Assembly (NCBI GenBank): GCA_027886185.1
Contig: WOAB01000005.1
Coordinates: forward strand, 992,001 to 1,056,000
From: Rheum nobile
Taxonomy: Eukaryota; Streptophyta; Magnoliopsida; Caryophyllales; Polygonaceae
Direction: 5' to 3'
DNA length: 64,000 nt
Part shown: piece by piece, positions 46,875 through 58,074 of the stretch
Position numbering within the stretch: the stretch's first letter is position 1
Layout: each line of letters opens with the position of its first letter
Translations under genes and position numbers: made by a program
Notes under the pieces: model-generated
What the model was told of the DNA's origin: nothing
What the model saw: only the letters and a program-made list of their open reading frames with translations
Databases searched by the model: none

Positions 46875-47699
46875 CATTTTTTTATGGAAACTCTTTTTTT
46901 ATTAAGCTATATTATATTAAATAGGCTTTTACCTTATTTACTAATTAACTCTATTAATTAAGTATTAAATGAGATCACAAAATCCATCTACAGATATGTT
47001 GAATGTATCTTCACGATTTCAACCATCTCAGATATTTGCTCGTTTGATCGAGCAATTAATGTTCCTTAAATCACTCTTAGTTTCTGAAATGTTCAAAATA
47101 TTATTATTTAATTATTTCTAACATTAATAACTAGCTAGATAATTTAGAGTAAAGGAAAATTGGAGTGAGGCTATAAAAGAGTACATTAAAATATTACCAA
47201 GTAAACTAAAAAGGCTTTAAGTCTAAAATTAATTATTATAATGTTAAACTTGACCAAAATCGATAAAAGATAAATAACTATTAACGGAACCAAAACTTTG
47301 GAAGAACAACTAAAAATTAGTTCACAAATTTCAACTTAAAATAGTATATAATTGCATACATAATTAATACAATTTAATTTATATACTTGTTCAGCCGATT
47401 CTCCGACATCTTCACTAGACCACGACATAATATAACAATTGGAATAACTTAATTTTACTAAATTCTAATTTAATTAGGCTAATCTCCCCTTAATCTTCTC
47501 GGTTTTTAGCTTGAACAGGAAAAATGAGAGTGAAAATCTTGTGGATTTTTTTTCACCGATTACTCTTCTCCTTTTATAGGCAATTTTTTTTTTACTATTC
47601 ATATCAACGGGTCACAACCATTGCGGAACCTCAACCCCATACCTCTATCTGGCCAACCCATACCTCTACTACTACATGGGTTGTAGCTGGATTGACCCA
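46875..47699. other. AT-rich intergenic or decayed sequence, no gene
   Basis: Strongly AT-rich, with no ORF of recognisable content on either strand and no clear repeat ends. I see nothing to annotate. Confidence 0.5.
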
Positions 47700-47950
47700 G
47701 CTGGATTACAGGTACAATAGTGTCAAACACCGTTCCTCTAGCCTCTAAGCCTGCAGGCCTGTTTCAATTTTTTTTATATGGAACGGTGTTTGACATCGTT
47801 CCTCTTTTTTCTTTTTCTTTTTTAATAATTTTTTTAAGGGAATGGTATCAATCACCGTTCCCATTTAAAAATTAAAAAAAAGTTCAACGGCTTCTCTCAC
47901 CGTTCTTGGGAACGGTGAGTGAAACCGTTGATCTGAGCATTATTGTAGTG
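47700..47950 (-). mobile_element. CACTA element end with subterminal repeats
   Basis: On the minus strand the segment starts CACTACAATAATGCTCAG, a CACTA-type terminus at 47950. Inside are four fold-back units of the form GGAACGGTG...CACCGTTCC (47719-47735, 47783-47804, 47838-47862, 47900-47931), typical of subterminal transposase-binding repeats. The other terminus was not found. Confidence 0.55.
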
Positions 47951-48400
47951 GTGTCTGCAGCACCACTATTTGGTGCAAGTAGTTGACTCCCAATTGCAAC
48001 CCTTTATGGCATTCGTCCGGCCATTGATTTAAATATTAAACAACTTATTATTAAAGGTGATAATTTAGTCGTCATTAATTCAATTCGAGACACGTGAAAA
48101 GTCCCGTGGGAAATTCATTCAACTATTATTGACATTACTATGCTTCTAGCTTCTTTTGATGTTGTCAGGTTCATCATTGCTTCCGTGAAACAAACTCTGC
48201 CACTGACTTTCTTGCTAGAAATATCATTTTGTAGTCCGACTTTGACAAAATTCAGAGAGCTTTTTCAAATGCACCCTTACCAGCTGGACAAAATATGTCT
48301 ACAACTAGATATGAGTTCGTAGCCTTGAACTCTATGTATGATAGTTTTTGTAAAAAAATTATAAAAATCATCCTATGCGATGATTTATGACGGCCTTTCT
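47951..48400 (+). pseudogene. LINE RNase H fragment
   Basis: Broken frames give ALYGIRPAIDLNIKQLIIKGDNLVVINSI...KVPWEIHSTI...HCFRETNSATDFLARN, the RNase H end of a plant L1 ORF2. No poly(A) or target duplication is resolved. The stretch from 48400 to 48607 contains nothing recognisable. Confidence 0.7.
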
Positions 48401-48615
48401 AGTTGGAAGGGGTCCTAGTGTTTACTGTCTATCAATTTTTTTTAATTTATTAGAAGTGATAGCAACAATATACATATGTACCAATAATAATACAATTTTT
48501 TCGGCGAAAATGTTGACTTGACGATTGGAAAGTGCTAACTGGATTTAATTAGAATTTATAACAATGATTCATACTAAAAAAAAACAAAACAAAAACAAAA
48601 GTACTCTTAAAAATG

Positions 48616-49020
48616 CGGCGACAAATCGCGCACTCCCTTTTCTTCAACCTCGCACTCTCTCTTGGGCGGCACGTATTGCAGCCCATAAAAGGCCCCAAAA
48701 AACCGGTCTGAGTCCTGGGCGGCAACTAGTGCAGCCTAGCTTCTGAACCGGTTTTTAAAAAACCCGGTTCATATGGGCTGCACTAGTTGCCGCCCAGAGT
48801 TTTTTTTTATCGAACCCGGTTTAGGAATTTTAAATTTTTGTAAAAAAAAAAAAGATTTTTTCCCAACTCGGTTTAACTGTGGGCGGCAATAATTGCCGCC
48901 CACATAATGTTCAAAATTTGAACATGGGCGGGGATTTCAAATTTTGAACGTGGGCGGCAATAGGTGCCGCCCACTTGTGAGCGAAAAAAAAAATCGATCT
49001 CGGCGGTATTTATTGCCGCC
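48616..49020. repeat. left terminal inverted repeat region of the MULE
   Basis: The outer ~85 bp match the right end well. Further in, the ends share architecture rather than sequence: copies of GGGCKGCAC + 3 nt + GTGCMGCCC at 48664, 48717, 48775, 48881, 48952 and a variant at 49001, alternating with AACCGGTT-like words (48749, 48763). Confidence 0.8.
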
Positions 49021-49097
49021 GAGATCGTCTTCTCCGAGAGAGTTCAAAGGCGAAAAATTTCTTTCAAGAAAAGAAAGTTGAAAGGGAGGTGAGAGAC

Positions 49098-49658
49098 ATG
49101 GCGTATTCCGGCGAAATGATATCCATTGACGAGATATGGGCGGAGGTTGAAAGGGAGGAAATGGCAGCGGCGGCGGCCGGAGATCTCGGCGGCAGTGCCG
49201 ATCCAGTGGACTCGACGGTGGACTCGACGGCGGATGCGACGGAGTCTTTCCGGCGTTGTTTTGCTGGCGGGGCTAGGTTGAGTAGTCGGGGCATAGGAGA
49301 CTCGCCGGGGCGGAGCAGAGTTGACGCGGCGGAGGGTTCTGGGCTGCACGTGGTGCCGCCCAGATCCGGGGACGAGGGGGGTTTTGGGCTGCACGAGGTG
49401 CCGCCCAGAACCGGGGACGAGGGGGTTTCTGGGCTGCACGAGGTGCCGCCCAGATTGCCGGCGAACATCGAGGTTTCCGGCGGCGGCGGGGTGGTTTTAG
49501 GCGAGGAGGATAGATTGTCGGCTAGGACCGAGGAGGTGGATATCGGGGCGGACAATGCTTTCGACGTGGCTTTAGCGGTTGCTATGGAGGCGATGGATGA
49601 TTTGGCGGAAAATCATGTTCGTCAAAAGCGGAAATATAAACAGAGGCCGACCGAAAAG
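49098..49658 (+). CDS. first exon of an unknown MULE-borne gene
   Basis: 187 codons from ATG 49098 to a good donor (GAAAAG|GTATGT). The GTG 9 bp earlier is not needed. GC-rich in an AT-rich setting. The protein is acidic, starts MAYSGEMISIDEIWAEVE, contains three 15-residue repeats around GLHxVPPR, and ends in a helix (AFDVALAVAMEAMDDLAENH) with a basic tail (RQKRKYKQR). No known domain is recognised. It begins about 80 bp inside the left terminal repeat region, so it is probably expressed from it. Any second exon would lie across the minisatellite and the nested LTR element; I could not find it. Confidence 0.55.
49341..49475 (+). repeat. three 45-bp coding repeats built on the MULE terminal motif
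   Basis: Copies of GGGCTGCACGNGGTGCCGCC at 49341, 49386 and 49431, spaced exactly 45 bp. The unit is a multiple of three and each encodes GLHxVPPR. The same word, with AT or TA in the centre, is the repeat of the MULE ends. Confidence 0.9.
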
Positions 49659-49879
49659 GTATGTTTTCTCATTAGTTTTAATTTGTTAAATCTAATTTAT
49701 TTAATAAATTTTTTACTGTAATTGTAGACTTGTAAACTTAGTTTTTATTGTATTTAAACATAATTAAAAATGAAAATATAGGTAATAGGCTCAATTTTGT
49801 TGTGAAATAAGATTAAATATATTGCCCTAATGAAAATGAAAATATTTAATATATTGATTTTATAAGAAAATAATTTTCT

Positions 49880-51056
49880 TGAACAATTGTTAAGGTATAT
49901 ATAACATATAGTTATATCGTGTAGTTATATAATATATGATTGTATCATATCGTTATAACATATGATTATATCATATCGTTATAACCTATGATTATATCAT
50001 ATGTTGATATCACATGATTATATCCTATTTATATCGTATCATTATATAACATATGATTATATCCTATAGTTATAATATATGATTGTATCGTATCGTTATA
50101 ACATATGATTGTATCCTATAGTTATATAACATATGGTTACAACATATGATTATATCATATAGTTATAACATATGGTTATATCCTATAGTTATATAATATA
50201 TGATTGTATCATATCGTTATAAGATATGATTATATCATATCGTTATAACCTATGATTATAACCTATGATTATATCATATGTTGATATCACATGATTATAT
50301 CCTATTTATATCGTATCGTTATATAACATATTATTATATCCTATAGTTATAACATATGATTGTATCCTATAGTTATATAACATATGGTTACAACATATGA
50401 TTATATGATATGATTATATCATATAGTTATAACATATGGTTATATCCTGTAGTTATATAATATATGATTGTATCATATCGTTATAACATATGATTATATC
50501 ATATCGTTATAACCTATGATTATATCATATGTTGATATCACATGATTATATCCTATTTATATTGTATCGTTATATAACATATGATTATATCCTATAGTTA
50601 TAACATATGATTGTATCGTATCGTTATAACAGATGATTGTATCGTATCGTTATAACATATGATTATATCCTATAGTTATATAACATATGGTTATAACATA
50701 TGATTATATCATATAGTTATAACATATGGTTTGATCATGTAGTTATATAATATATGATTGTATCATATCGTTATAACATACGATATAATCATATCGTTAT
50801 AACCTATGATTATAACCTATGATTATATCATATAGTTATATCACATGATTATATCCTATTTATATTGTATCGTTATAACATATGATTATATCATATAGTT
50901 ATATCACATGATTATATCCTATTTATATCGTATAGTTATATAACATATGATTATATCGTATCGTTATAACATATGATTATATCATATCGTTATATCATAT
51001 GATTATATCATATAGTTATATCACATGATTATATCATATTTATATCCTATAGTTAT
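49880..51056. repeat. AT-rich minisatellite with higher-order structure
   Basis: A ~22-26-bp unit, such as ATATGATTATATCATATCG plus TTATAAC, is repeated dozens of times. Marked variants (TATGTTGATATCACATG followed by ATTATATCCTATTTATAT) recur at about 50001, 50278 and 50529, so blocks of roughly 250-280 bp were duplicated as units. It is the target of the nested LTR element and resumes at 58903. Confidence 0.9.
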
Positions 51057-51884
51057 TGTTGGGGTCGGAAAATCGACCATTCGTCCAATGGGCATCAACT
51101 GTTTGACGCAATCGATCGGACGCATCAGACTTGTCGGACGCATCAGACCCGTCACACGTGAGCCATGCGACCGTCGCCTGATTCCTAGACGCAACGGACC
51201 AGCGAGAATTTCTCCTTTATTATTCCGAGATCTCTAACAACCACAACATTCAACACCGCCTTAATAACAGCATTTAGCGGCGAAATCTTTGCAATTACTC
51301 CCAGCGTTGAGGATAAGGACGTGATCAAAGGTTAACGATCAAATGGATTAAAGACTTACCATATAGAGATCAAGAGCATTTAAAGAGATATCAAGAGCAT
51401 TTAAAGGAGAAATCCCAGCAATTACTCCCGAAATTAAGTGAGAGATATTGTCATCAATAGGCAACGATCACAAGCTAAAGCTTACCATATATAGACCACG
51501 AAGAGGACAACGAAGGCACATCTACGCTCATTTACGCTCATCTACACTCATCTACACACAATTACACAAGACATATGCTCACTTGCTCCGAGAAGAACCC
51601 AAGAACACGCCCACTCTAGCTTACTCCACTAGAAATATCACTCAAATCTCCACCGGTCGAACCCCCGAGTCACCGGTCAGACCAGATCCGATCTTTCATC
51701 CTCCAAGGATAAGTTGTACTTACATCCGACTCTATCGACGACATATTAATAAAATTACTTTACTATTTTGCATCTCTTCTTTATTCGTTGATTGTCTACT
51801 TGTTTGGATTGATTTCTATTACCCGATCGACTCGTTACCCCGTCTAAGGCGATTTAGGTCGTCCGATCTTTTCGCCCCAAAACA
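51057..51884 (+). repeat. 5' LTR of the nested Tat element
   Basis: TGTTGGGGTCGG to CGCCCCAAAACA, 828 bp. A TATA box, CCATATATAG, lies at 51485-51494. Confidence 0.95.
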
Positions 51885-51887
51885 ATT

Positions 51888-51905
51888 TGGCGCCCACCGT
51901 GGGGC
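51888..51905 (+). other. primer-binding site of the nested Tat element
   Basis: TGGCGCCCACCGTGGGGC, 3 bp from the LTR, the form seen in many Tat elements. Confidence 0.85.
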
Positions 51906-51994
51906 AACTTGCCGATCACCCTTCCGAAACTTTCCAACCATGACTATCAACCGAAAATCCTACTCCAACCCAGTTCCAAGAACTTTCCCAGAAA

Positions 51995-52311
51995 ATGGCC
52001 ACCCTTCAAGAGGAACTAGCCCAACAACGCCAAAAGACCAAAGCCCTAGCCGTTTTGTCAACCCAATCCGAGGCCGAGATCACACAACTAACCCGCGAAA
52101 ATGAGTCTCTTAAGTCGCAGGTACAATCGATGGCCTCAGGGTCCAGGAACATGCCCATCCATGGCAGCGTCCGAACACGCCTCGACATGGACAGTATGAA
52201 CAGATCTAACGATCTGACCAGATCTAACGATCCGACCAGATCTAACGATCCGACCAGATATAACGATCCTACCAGATCTAACGATCCGACAGATCTAATG
52301 ATTTGACCGGA
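51995..52311 (+). pseudogene. gag N-terminal fragment with 18-bp repeats
   Basis: About 100 codons: a coiled coil (MATLQEELAQQRQKT...ITQLTRENESLKSQV) comparable to the N terminus at 15555-15133, then five tandem copies of an 18-bp unit (52202-52291) encoding SNDPTR-type repeats. A stop follows; the capsid domain is absent. The repeat looks like a local expansion rather than a conserved domain. Confidence 0.7.
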
Positions 52312-53619
52312 CCCCATTAGCTGTCCAACACCGACAAATGAAAACCGCTGAGGAAAACGTCTCTAGACTCGTAAACCAAAGGGTCACACATGATACCCTT
52401 TCACTCCAAAATATCTAAATGGTGACGACATTCAGACCATCGGAGGACGCATTCATCCATCTTGAAAGATAAGTCTCTTTCTATGCACCTTCAATTAATA
52501 CTATTGTCTAGTCCTGCTTTATGATTACGCTCACTTGACTTGTTTGTACAATCATATTTCGTTTTTCTCGAATACGTTTACATACATGTCACTTCTATTA
52601 TGCTTGATTGTGCTACACTATTATTGTTCAAATCCGCGTATGTCGTATATACTGTCTAGTGCATGCATATATAACTTTTACATACGCCAATAATATAGTA
52701 CTTATTCATGGAATTCATTTTTCCCGCAACTCTTAATGACACGACTATTATATTTGAGCATGTAGCATTCAGATTGTCGGGGCACCCACACATTTTATAT
52801 ATCGTCAAATACATGCATACTAGTGCAAGATCATTATTCCATATCTCTTATTCATCATGTGTCCATATAGTGCTCTCCCACACCTATTATACGATATAAA
52901 AGCATATGTCATGTACTACTTCGTATTCTTGCATATATGTCATACCTATCCGCATGCATTACATCTAAGCTACTGGCACATGTGTGTCATGTCATACACT
53001 TTTTTGCGATTCTTGCACCTTGATATGCCTAATCATGAAATTGACCGATCCAAGGCTCATCTAAGTAGTCTTTTGCAACCACGTCTGACATCTCATGCTC
53101 ATTGTGTTATCTAATGCATTCATATGCCTTTCCTGAATCAAGAGAGTTAGCTACTGAGTCAGATGTTTATCACTTGCTAGAGAAACACTCTCTGATGGGC
53201 TTGCATCTATTCTTTCATTTCATTCTTCGATCCTCAGTCACAGCTCATGTCACAACTTTCTGCATCTTGGACGACCTCTTCGTGTCAATACGACGGAATG
53301 AGCAGGTCACGTCCATCTAGACAGACATACTGTAAAAGCAAACAAGGTACGCACTATTATAGAGTCATATAACTCGGACTAACAAATACGCCAGGGGCAA
53401 TCTTCCAAAGACCCATGAACGAGACAACGGTCAAGACCTAAACGCATGATGGATGACGGAACCTCTCAACATACGTGGCGACTCAAGGCAACACCAAGGT
53501 AAGCCTAGGTCAAGTCATAATGGTCATCATTCCAAGGTCACACAAATGCTTAGAAGACATCAACCACCGACGGGTCGGATGACAGTTACCAAACCACCAA
53601 GTAAGTGCATTATCCCTAC

Positions 53620-55530
53620 CTACACACACTACATAGTTCGTCACTTAGAATATCAAACATTGAAGGTATCCTCGATTAGATTGAGGTCACATCTTGAATC
53701 ACATGTTATTATTTTGCGAACTAACCATCCCATGAAATCTATCATGAGGAAACCAAAATCTACAAATCAAGTCACAGGATAAGCATATCTTCAAACAAGT
53801 CTCACATTTGAAGCGTCACATCGCTTCGACATAGAAAAAGACCACGCAAGCCAAACTTCACACATGAAAAATGGCAGATGAAGATCCAAGAGTCATAAAA
53901 CAAGAAGACAAGATAGTTCAAGACATCCGTCATAGCTGAAAGCGACCAACGACAAATCAGGACTACAAGACTCTAATCTCTTGGCTTAAACTGCCCGAAG
54001 GTCATCCATACAAGGTATTAAAGCAATTACTACCTCACCATAATCCTCATTCCAATGCAGGAAACACACACCTCTAGAGACAAGAAGATAACAAACATAA
54101 TCTTGAGTCGAAGACTCAAGCCAACACATTAGTCAAACTAGATTCAAAAATCAATCCAGCAACAGGATCAACATCAAGAACATCAACAAATGCCTCCTTG
54201 GGGCAAGGGGTGAATGAGCAAGCAAACTCTATCCCATCACGAGCCTTATCTCTGGCAACCAGGTATGACTTACAAACTCAAAGGTACAATGGCGTCGACT
54301 GATCAATCTGGATCTACGAACCCGGAAAAGGGTGAGATCAAGGGAGGTACGATACCAAAGGTAAGTAACCATATCTCGCAAACATATCAAAACGTTTACC
54401 ATTTCTAAACTCTTCACCTCTATTCATTCATGTGTATCATCTCCTCCATACTTGCATCGTCTTCGATCTGAATATACTCTGACTAATGCATACTAACGTA
54501 TACACGGAGAGACCGATGAGGAAGCCGATAATCGGCTCCTCACAACCCTTTCTAGCTTCTACTCTTTTAGATGAAGCAGGTTCACAAATAATGATGCTCG
54601 AGCCATCCCCATCAAGCTAGTCGATGCAACACGATCTACGAAAGTCATCGTACTACACATCCAAGAACAAAGAGCAACACAGTTGCTCGCAACAGAAATA
54701 GGCATATGGGAACTCCACACCGATGGTGCGTCAAACGCCAGAGGACCGGGGCTAAGGGTCGTGCTAAAATCGCCACAAGGGGACAAGATAACTCAGGCCG
54801 TCAGCTGAGTCCGAGAGACCGAAGTCATTTGCGACTCCCTGCTAGTCATGAACCAAATACAAGGATCGTACAATGCAAAGGACATCAGAATGATAGCCTA
54901 CCTGGAGGTAGCCAATAAACTGATCGGACAATTTCAGACATTCAACATCCGACAGGTTCCCAGGGATCTTAACTCCCAAGCTGACGCACTCGCCAATCTA
55001 GGATCTGTCCTAGACCCGAAAGAATTTCCACACATACCATTGGCCCACATCATGACGCCAGCCGTCCCAAGGACATCCGTCGAGTTGACAATACCACTTG
55101 AAGAACTCGTCGCCATGGAAGTAGGCGACCGACCAGAAGAAGACATCGTCGATACCAATGACAACTGGATGCTGCCTTACATCAGATGGTTAAAACACGG
55201 CATCCTACCCGACGACAAAACAAAAGCAAAAAAGCTCAAGGTACAAGCACTCTCTTTCGATATCGTAGATAACATCTTGTACAAAAGATTTGTCACATGG
55301 ATACTCCCACAAGCCTTCTACGACCAATGGAACATCAAGTTGGTCACCTCCACACCTCGGTATCCACGATCCAACGGACAGGCCGAATCCGGCAACAAGA
55401 TCATCATCAACAACCTCACGAAATGCCTCACAGGGGCTAAAGGCAAATGGGCGGATGAACTCCCGTTCATTCTCTGATCCGACGGGACCACTCCAAAGAA
55501 CACAACACATCTGAAATTATACCATTTCTG
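53620..55530 (+). pseudogene. pol scraps: RNase H joined to integrase by deletion
   Basis: 53690-53782 is a short piece of Gypsy RNase H (LESHVIILRTNHPMKSIMRK). 54700-55477 holds the second RNase H (LHTDGASNARGPG, CDSLLVMNQIQGSY, NSQADALANLGS) and then, still in frame, the end of the integrase core (IKLVTSTPRYPRSNGQAESGNK). The integrase zinc head and both catalytic Asp motifs are missing: NILYKRF runs directly into ...YDQWNIKLV. RT is absent. TGA at 55477 and TGA-type breaks near 54807 end it. Confidence 0.85.
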
Positions 55531-55554
55531 AACCAACAAGGTAAGACACTAACA

Positions 55555-55740
55555 TATCTTCATATGTCATACATTGCTTATCGTCGCATGCGCAACTACA
55601 TATCTTCATATGTCATACATTGCTTATCGTCGCATGCGCAACTACATATCTTCATATGTCATACATTGCTTATCGTCGCATTAGCAAATACATATATTCA
55701 CATGTCATACTTTGCTTATTGTCGCATCACATTTACATAC
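55555..55740 (+). repeat. 46-bp tandem repeat, four copies
   Basis: CATATGTCATACATTGC starts at 55561, 55607, 55653 and, diverged, 55699, a constant 46 bp apart. It lies in the pol-to-LTR region of the nested Tat element, which has no gene. Confidence 0.85.
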
Positions 55741-55749
55741 ATACGGGTG

Positions 55750-56640
55750 ACGACCCTTAACATACACATTGGATCCAGTCATCCGCAAAAAGCGCTACAT
55801 TACATTACACGATCGATCGGAACACGGGTAGAGATGAACAAACACATGCACGTCGACACACCGTCTGCCTTACACATTACGTAAGGTTAATACACCTTAT
55901 TACATTCACGCAATAAAACATAAGGAACAAACACCTTATTAAATATTGTTTACCTCCCCGACATAACGTCATGACTAAACATACATTACGGGTGACAAAC
56001 CCTACATACGGTACCTACAAATACACAAACCTGCGCAGTACACATCTACAAAGTTAACACCTCACACGGCTACAACTTACAAACGATCCACCAACAAAAG
56101 CTTTTACGCAAACGGTGGTACAATACAATATACACCTTAGTCTTTCTTTACATACATACGGTAAGCCCTACTCGACGGAGTACACGGGCAAACCCGACAT
56201 ACATACGGTAAGCCCTACTCGACGGAGTACACGGGCAAACCCGACACACAAATCAACTATGAACAAATCGACTTGATATGTCACATTACATTTGCATACA
56301 TACTGGATCCAGTCATCCGCAAAAAGCGCTTACACTACACGATCGATTGGTACACGGGGAGATGACTTACGGTTCAGCGACACATTGCCCACCTTACACG
56401 AGGGAACCCACCTTATTTACGCAGCAAACAAACTGCTTTCCTCCTCGGTTTACACAAACGTCATGACTAAACACACATTACGGGTGACAAACCCTACATA
56501 CGGTACCTACAAATACACAAACATGCGCAGTACACATTTACAAAGTTAAATGCCTCACACGGCTACAACTTACACACGACTCACCAAACAAAAGCTTTTA
56601 CGCAAACGGTGGTACAATACAAATATACCTTTACGGAGTT
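55750..56640 (+). repeat. long direct repeat in the 3' region of the nested Tat element
   Basis: About 350 bp at 55765-56125 is repeated at 56300-56630 (TGGATCCAGTCATCCGCAAA, then ACTAAACAYACATTACGGG and ACGCAAACGGTGGTACAATA). Between them, a 45-bp unit with GTAAGCCCTACTCGACGGAG occurs twice (56160, 56207). Confidence 0.8.
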
Positions 56641-56786
56641 AACGCCCGATGGCTGAAAACTTCAATTCAACGCTTTCAAAAGACAAAAGCTTTTACACAA
56701 GCAATGTCACATCACATCAAATCATCGACTATCTACGTAGCAGGATGAGTTTGGATAAAACAAATTATGAAAAAAACAATCGAGCA

Positions 56787-56990
56787 TCAGGGTTTACAAA
56801 CGCCATCAGCAACAGGGGCTAAGTCGGGAGAAGACTGGGGCTCAAGCGGTACGATGTCACCAGAATAAACCTCGTCCTCACCGGCACTTTCGACCAGAGA
56901 TTCCTCTCCGACGTTGGCCAGATGGGAAAGCTCCGAGCTTGGATTCCCCTTCTGAAACAAGACCTCCATGGTCTCCTTACCCGCCTTCAA
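56787..56990 (-). pseudogene. possible antisense ORF remnant of the nested Tat element
   Basis: 68 codons antisense to the element, at the position of the antisense ORF in the related element at 44362-46104, ending in an acidic tail as that ORF's coiled-coil region might. No domain survives. Confidence 0.3.
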
Positions 56991-57088
56991 ATCTCAGGTC
57001 CCTTGCTTACCCTCTCCAAACTCTTCCATCATCTCGACACGCGACTTCAACACGTAAAAAATGCCTACGTCGCCTGCAACTAGACCAA

Positions 57089-57350
57089 CCGGAGACGCTG
57101 ACACGACATACAATACATAAATCACAAGCAACCAAAGAGAAACGGCATACTACGAACTGCTTACAAGACTTGTCCTGTCCAAAGGCACTCATCTTTTCCT
57201 ACAAATACATACGACTCTTCCGGAGACGCTGACACGACATACAATACATAAATCACAAACAAACAAAGAGAAACGGCATACTACGAACTGCTTACAAGAC
57301 TTGTCCTGTCCAAAGGCACTCGTCTTTTCCTACAAATACATACGACTCTT
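57089..57350 (+). repeat. 131-bp tandem duplication
   Basis: 57089-57219 and 57220-57350 are nearly identical (CCGGAGACGCTGACACGACA to ACATACGACTCTT), with only a few differences. A recent local duplication. Confidence 0.9.
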
Positions 57351-57369
57351 CCCCGGACAGACAAAGTAT

Positions 57370-57800
57370 GCTACATTACAGGTCGTCATGACCAAACATC
57401 TCGCGTCACTACCAAGGCACGATTGACAAAACAAGTTGATCAAACACACACGACTACAGGTCTACACGACCAACGTCTCACAAATGACGATAGGTCTACA
57501 CGACCAATGTCGCAAACACAGGTCTAGACGACCGATGACAGGTCTATACGATCGACGATAGGTCTATACGACCACCGACAGGTCTACATGACCAACGTCG
57601 TACACCAATTATAGGTCTACACGACCAACGTCGCACAAATGATGATAGGTCTACACGACCAATGTCGCAAACAATTACAGGTCTATACGACCGACGACAG
57701 GTCTATACGACCGACGATAGGTCTATATGACCAACGACAGGTCTACATGACCAACGTCGTACAACAATTATAGGTTTACACGACCAACATCACATGACTT
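57370..57800 (+). repeat. short tandem array of AGGTCTAYACGACCRAC units
   Basis: At least 12 copies of AGGTCTACACGACCAAC or variants, spaced about 20-45 bp. No coding potential. It precedes the purine tract and 3' LTR. Confidence 0.85.
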
Positions 57801-58074
57801 GACCAGGAAGCGACTGGCGAGACCACCTGTAAAACAAAACAAATGACAAACAAGGAGCGGTCTTCTGACCCTTCGTCATCACAAGAAATGCTCTCAGTCG
57901 TCTTCACACGATTATTGGCTATATTGAGTTGATTCTCAGTTTGAGCAATACACATGACGGCCCCGTCGCCAGAACGCCTACAACAAAATCAAGATCATGC
58001 CAGAAGAAAGAGAAGTTATAAAATCAAACTGTCACATCACTTGACGCTCTGGCCCAGTTTAATTTTGGGGCTAT

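Noticed and set aside
47524..47748. 74-codon plus-strand ORF
   Set aside because: No recognisable content and overlaps CACTA subterminal repeats.
48616..49020. CACTA or hAT termini for the large element
   Set aside because: The ends are long, lack CACTA, and the duplication is TAAAAATG next to a MULE transposase; Mutator fits best. The expected 9-bp duplication has only 8 matching bases, which I accept as one substitution or a short duplication.
49064..49555. 163-codon minus-strand ORF opposite the MULE exon
   Set aside because: It is the reverse shadow of a GC-rich exon. The plus-strand frame has the better start, a donor site and in-frame 45-bp repeats.
49880..51056. CRISPR-like or centromeric array
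   Set aside because: Units are contiguous and AT-rich with no unique spacers, the genome is a plant, and the array is confined within one transposon.
52708..53320. ORFs rich in His, Tyr and Cys in the nested element
   Set aside because: No similarity to gag or pol, no ordered motifs, and the region is a degenerate linker of a non-autonomous element.
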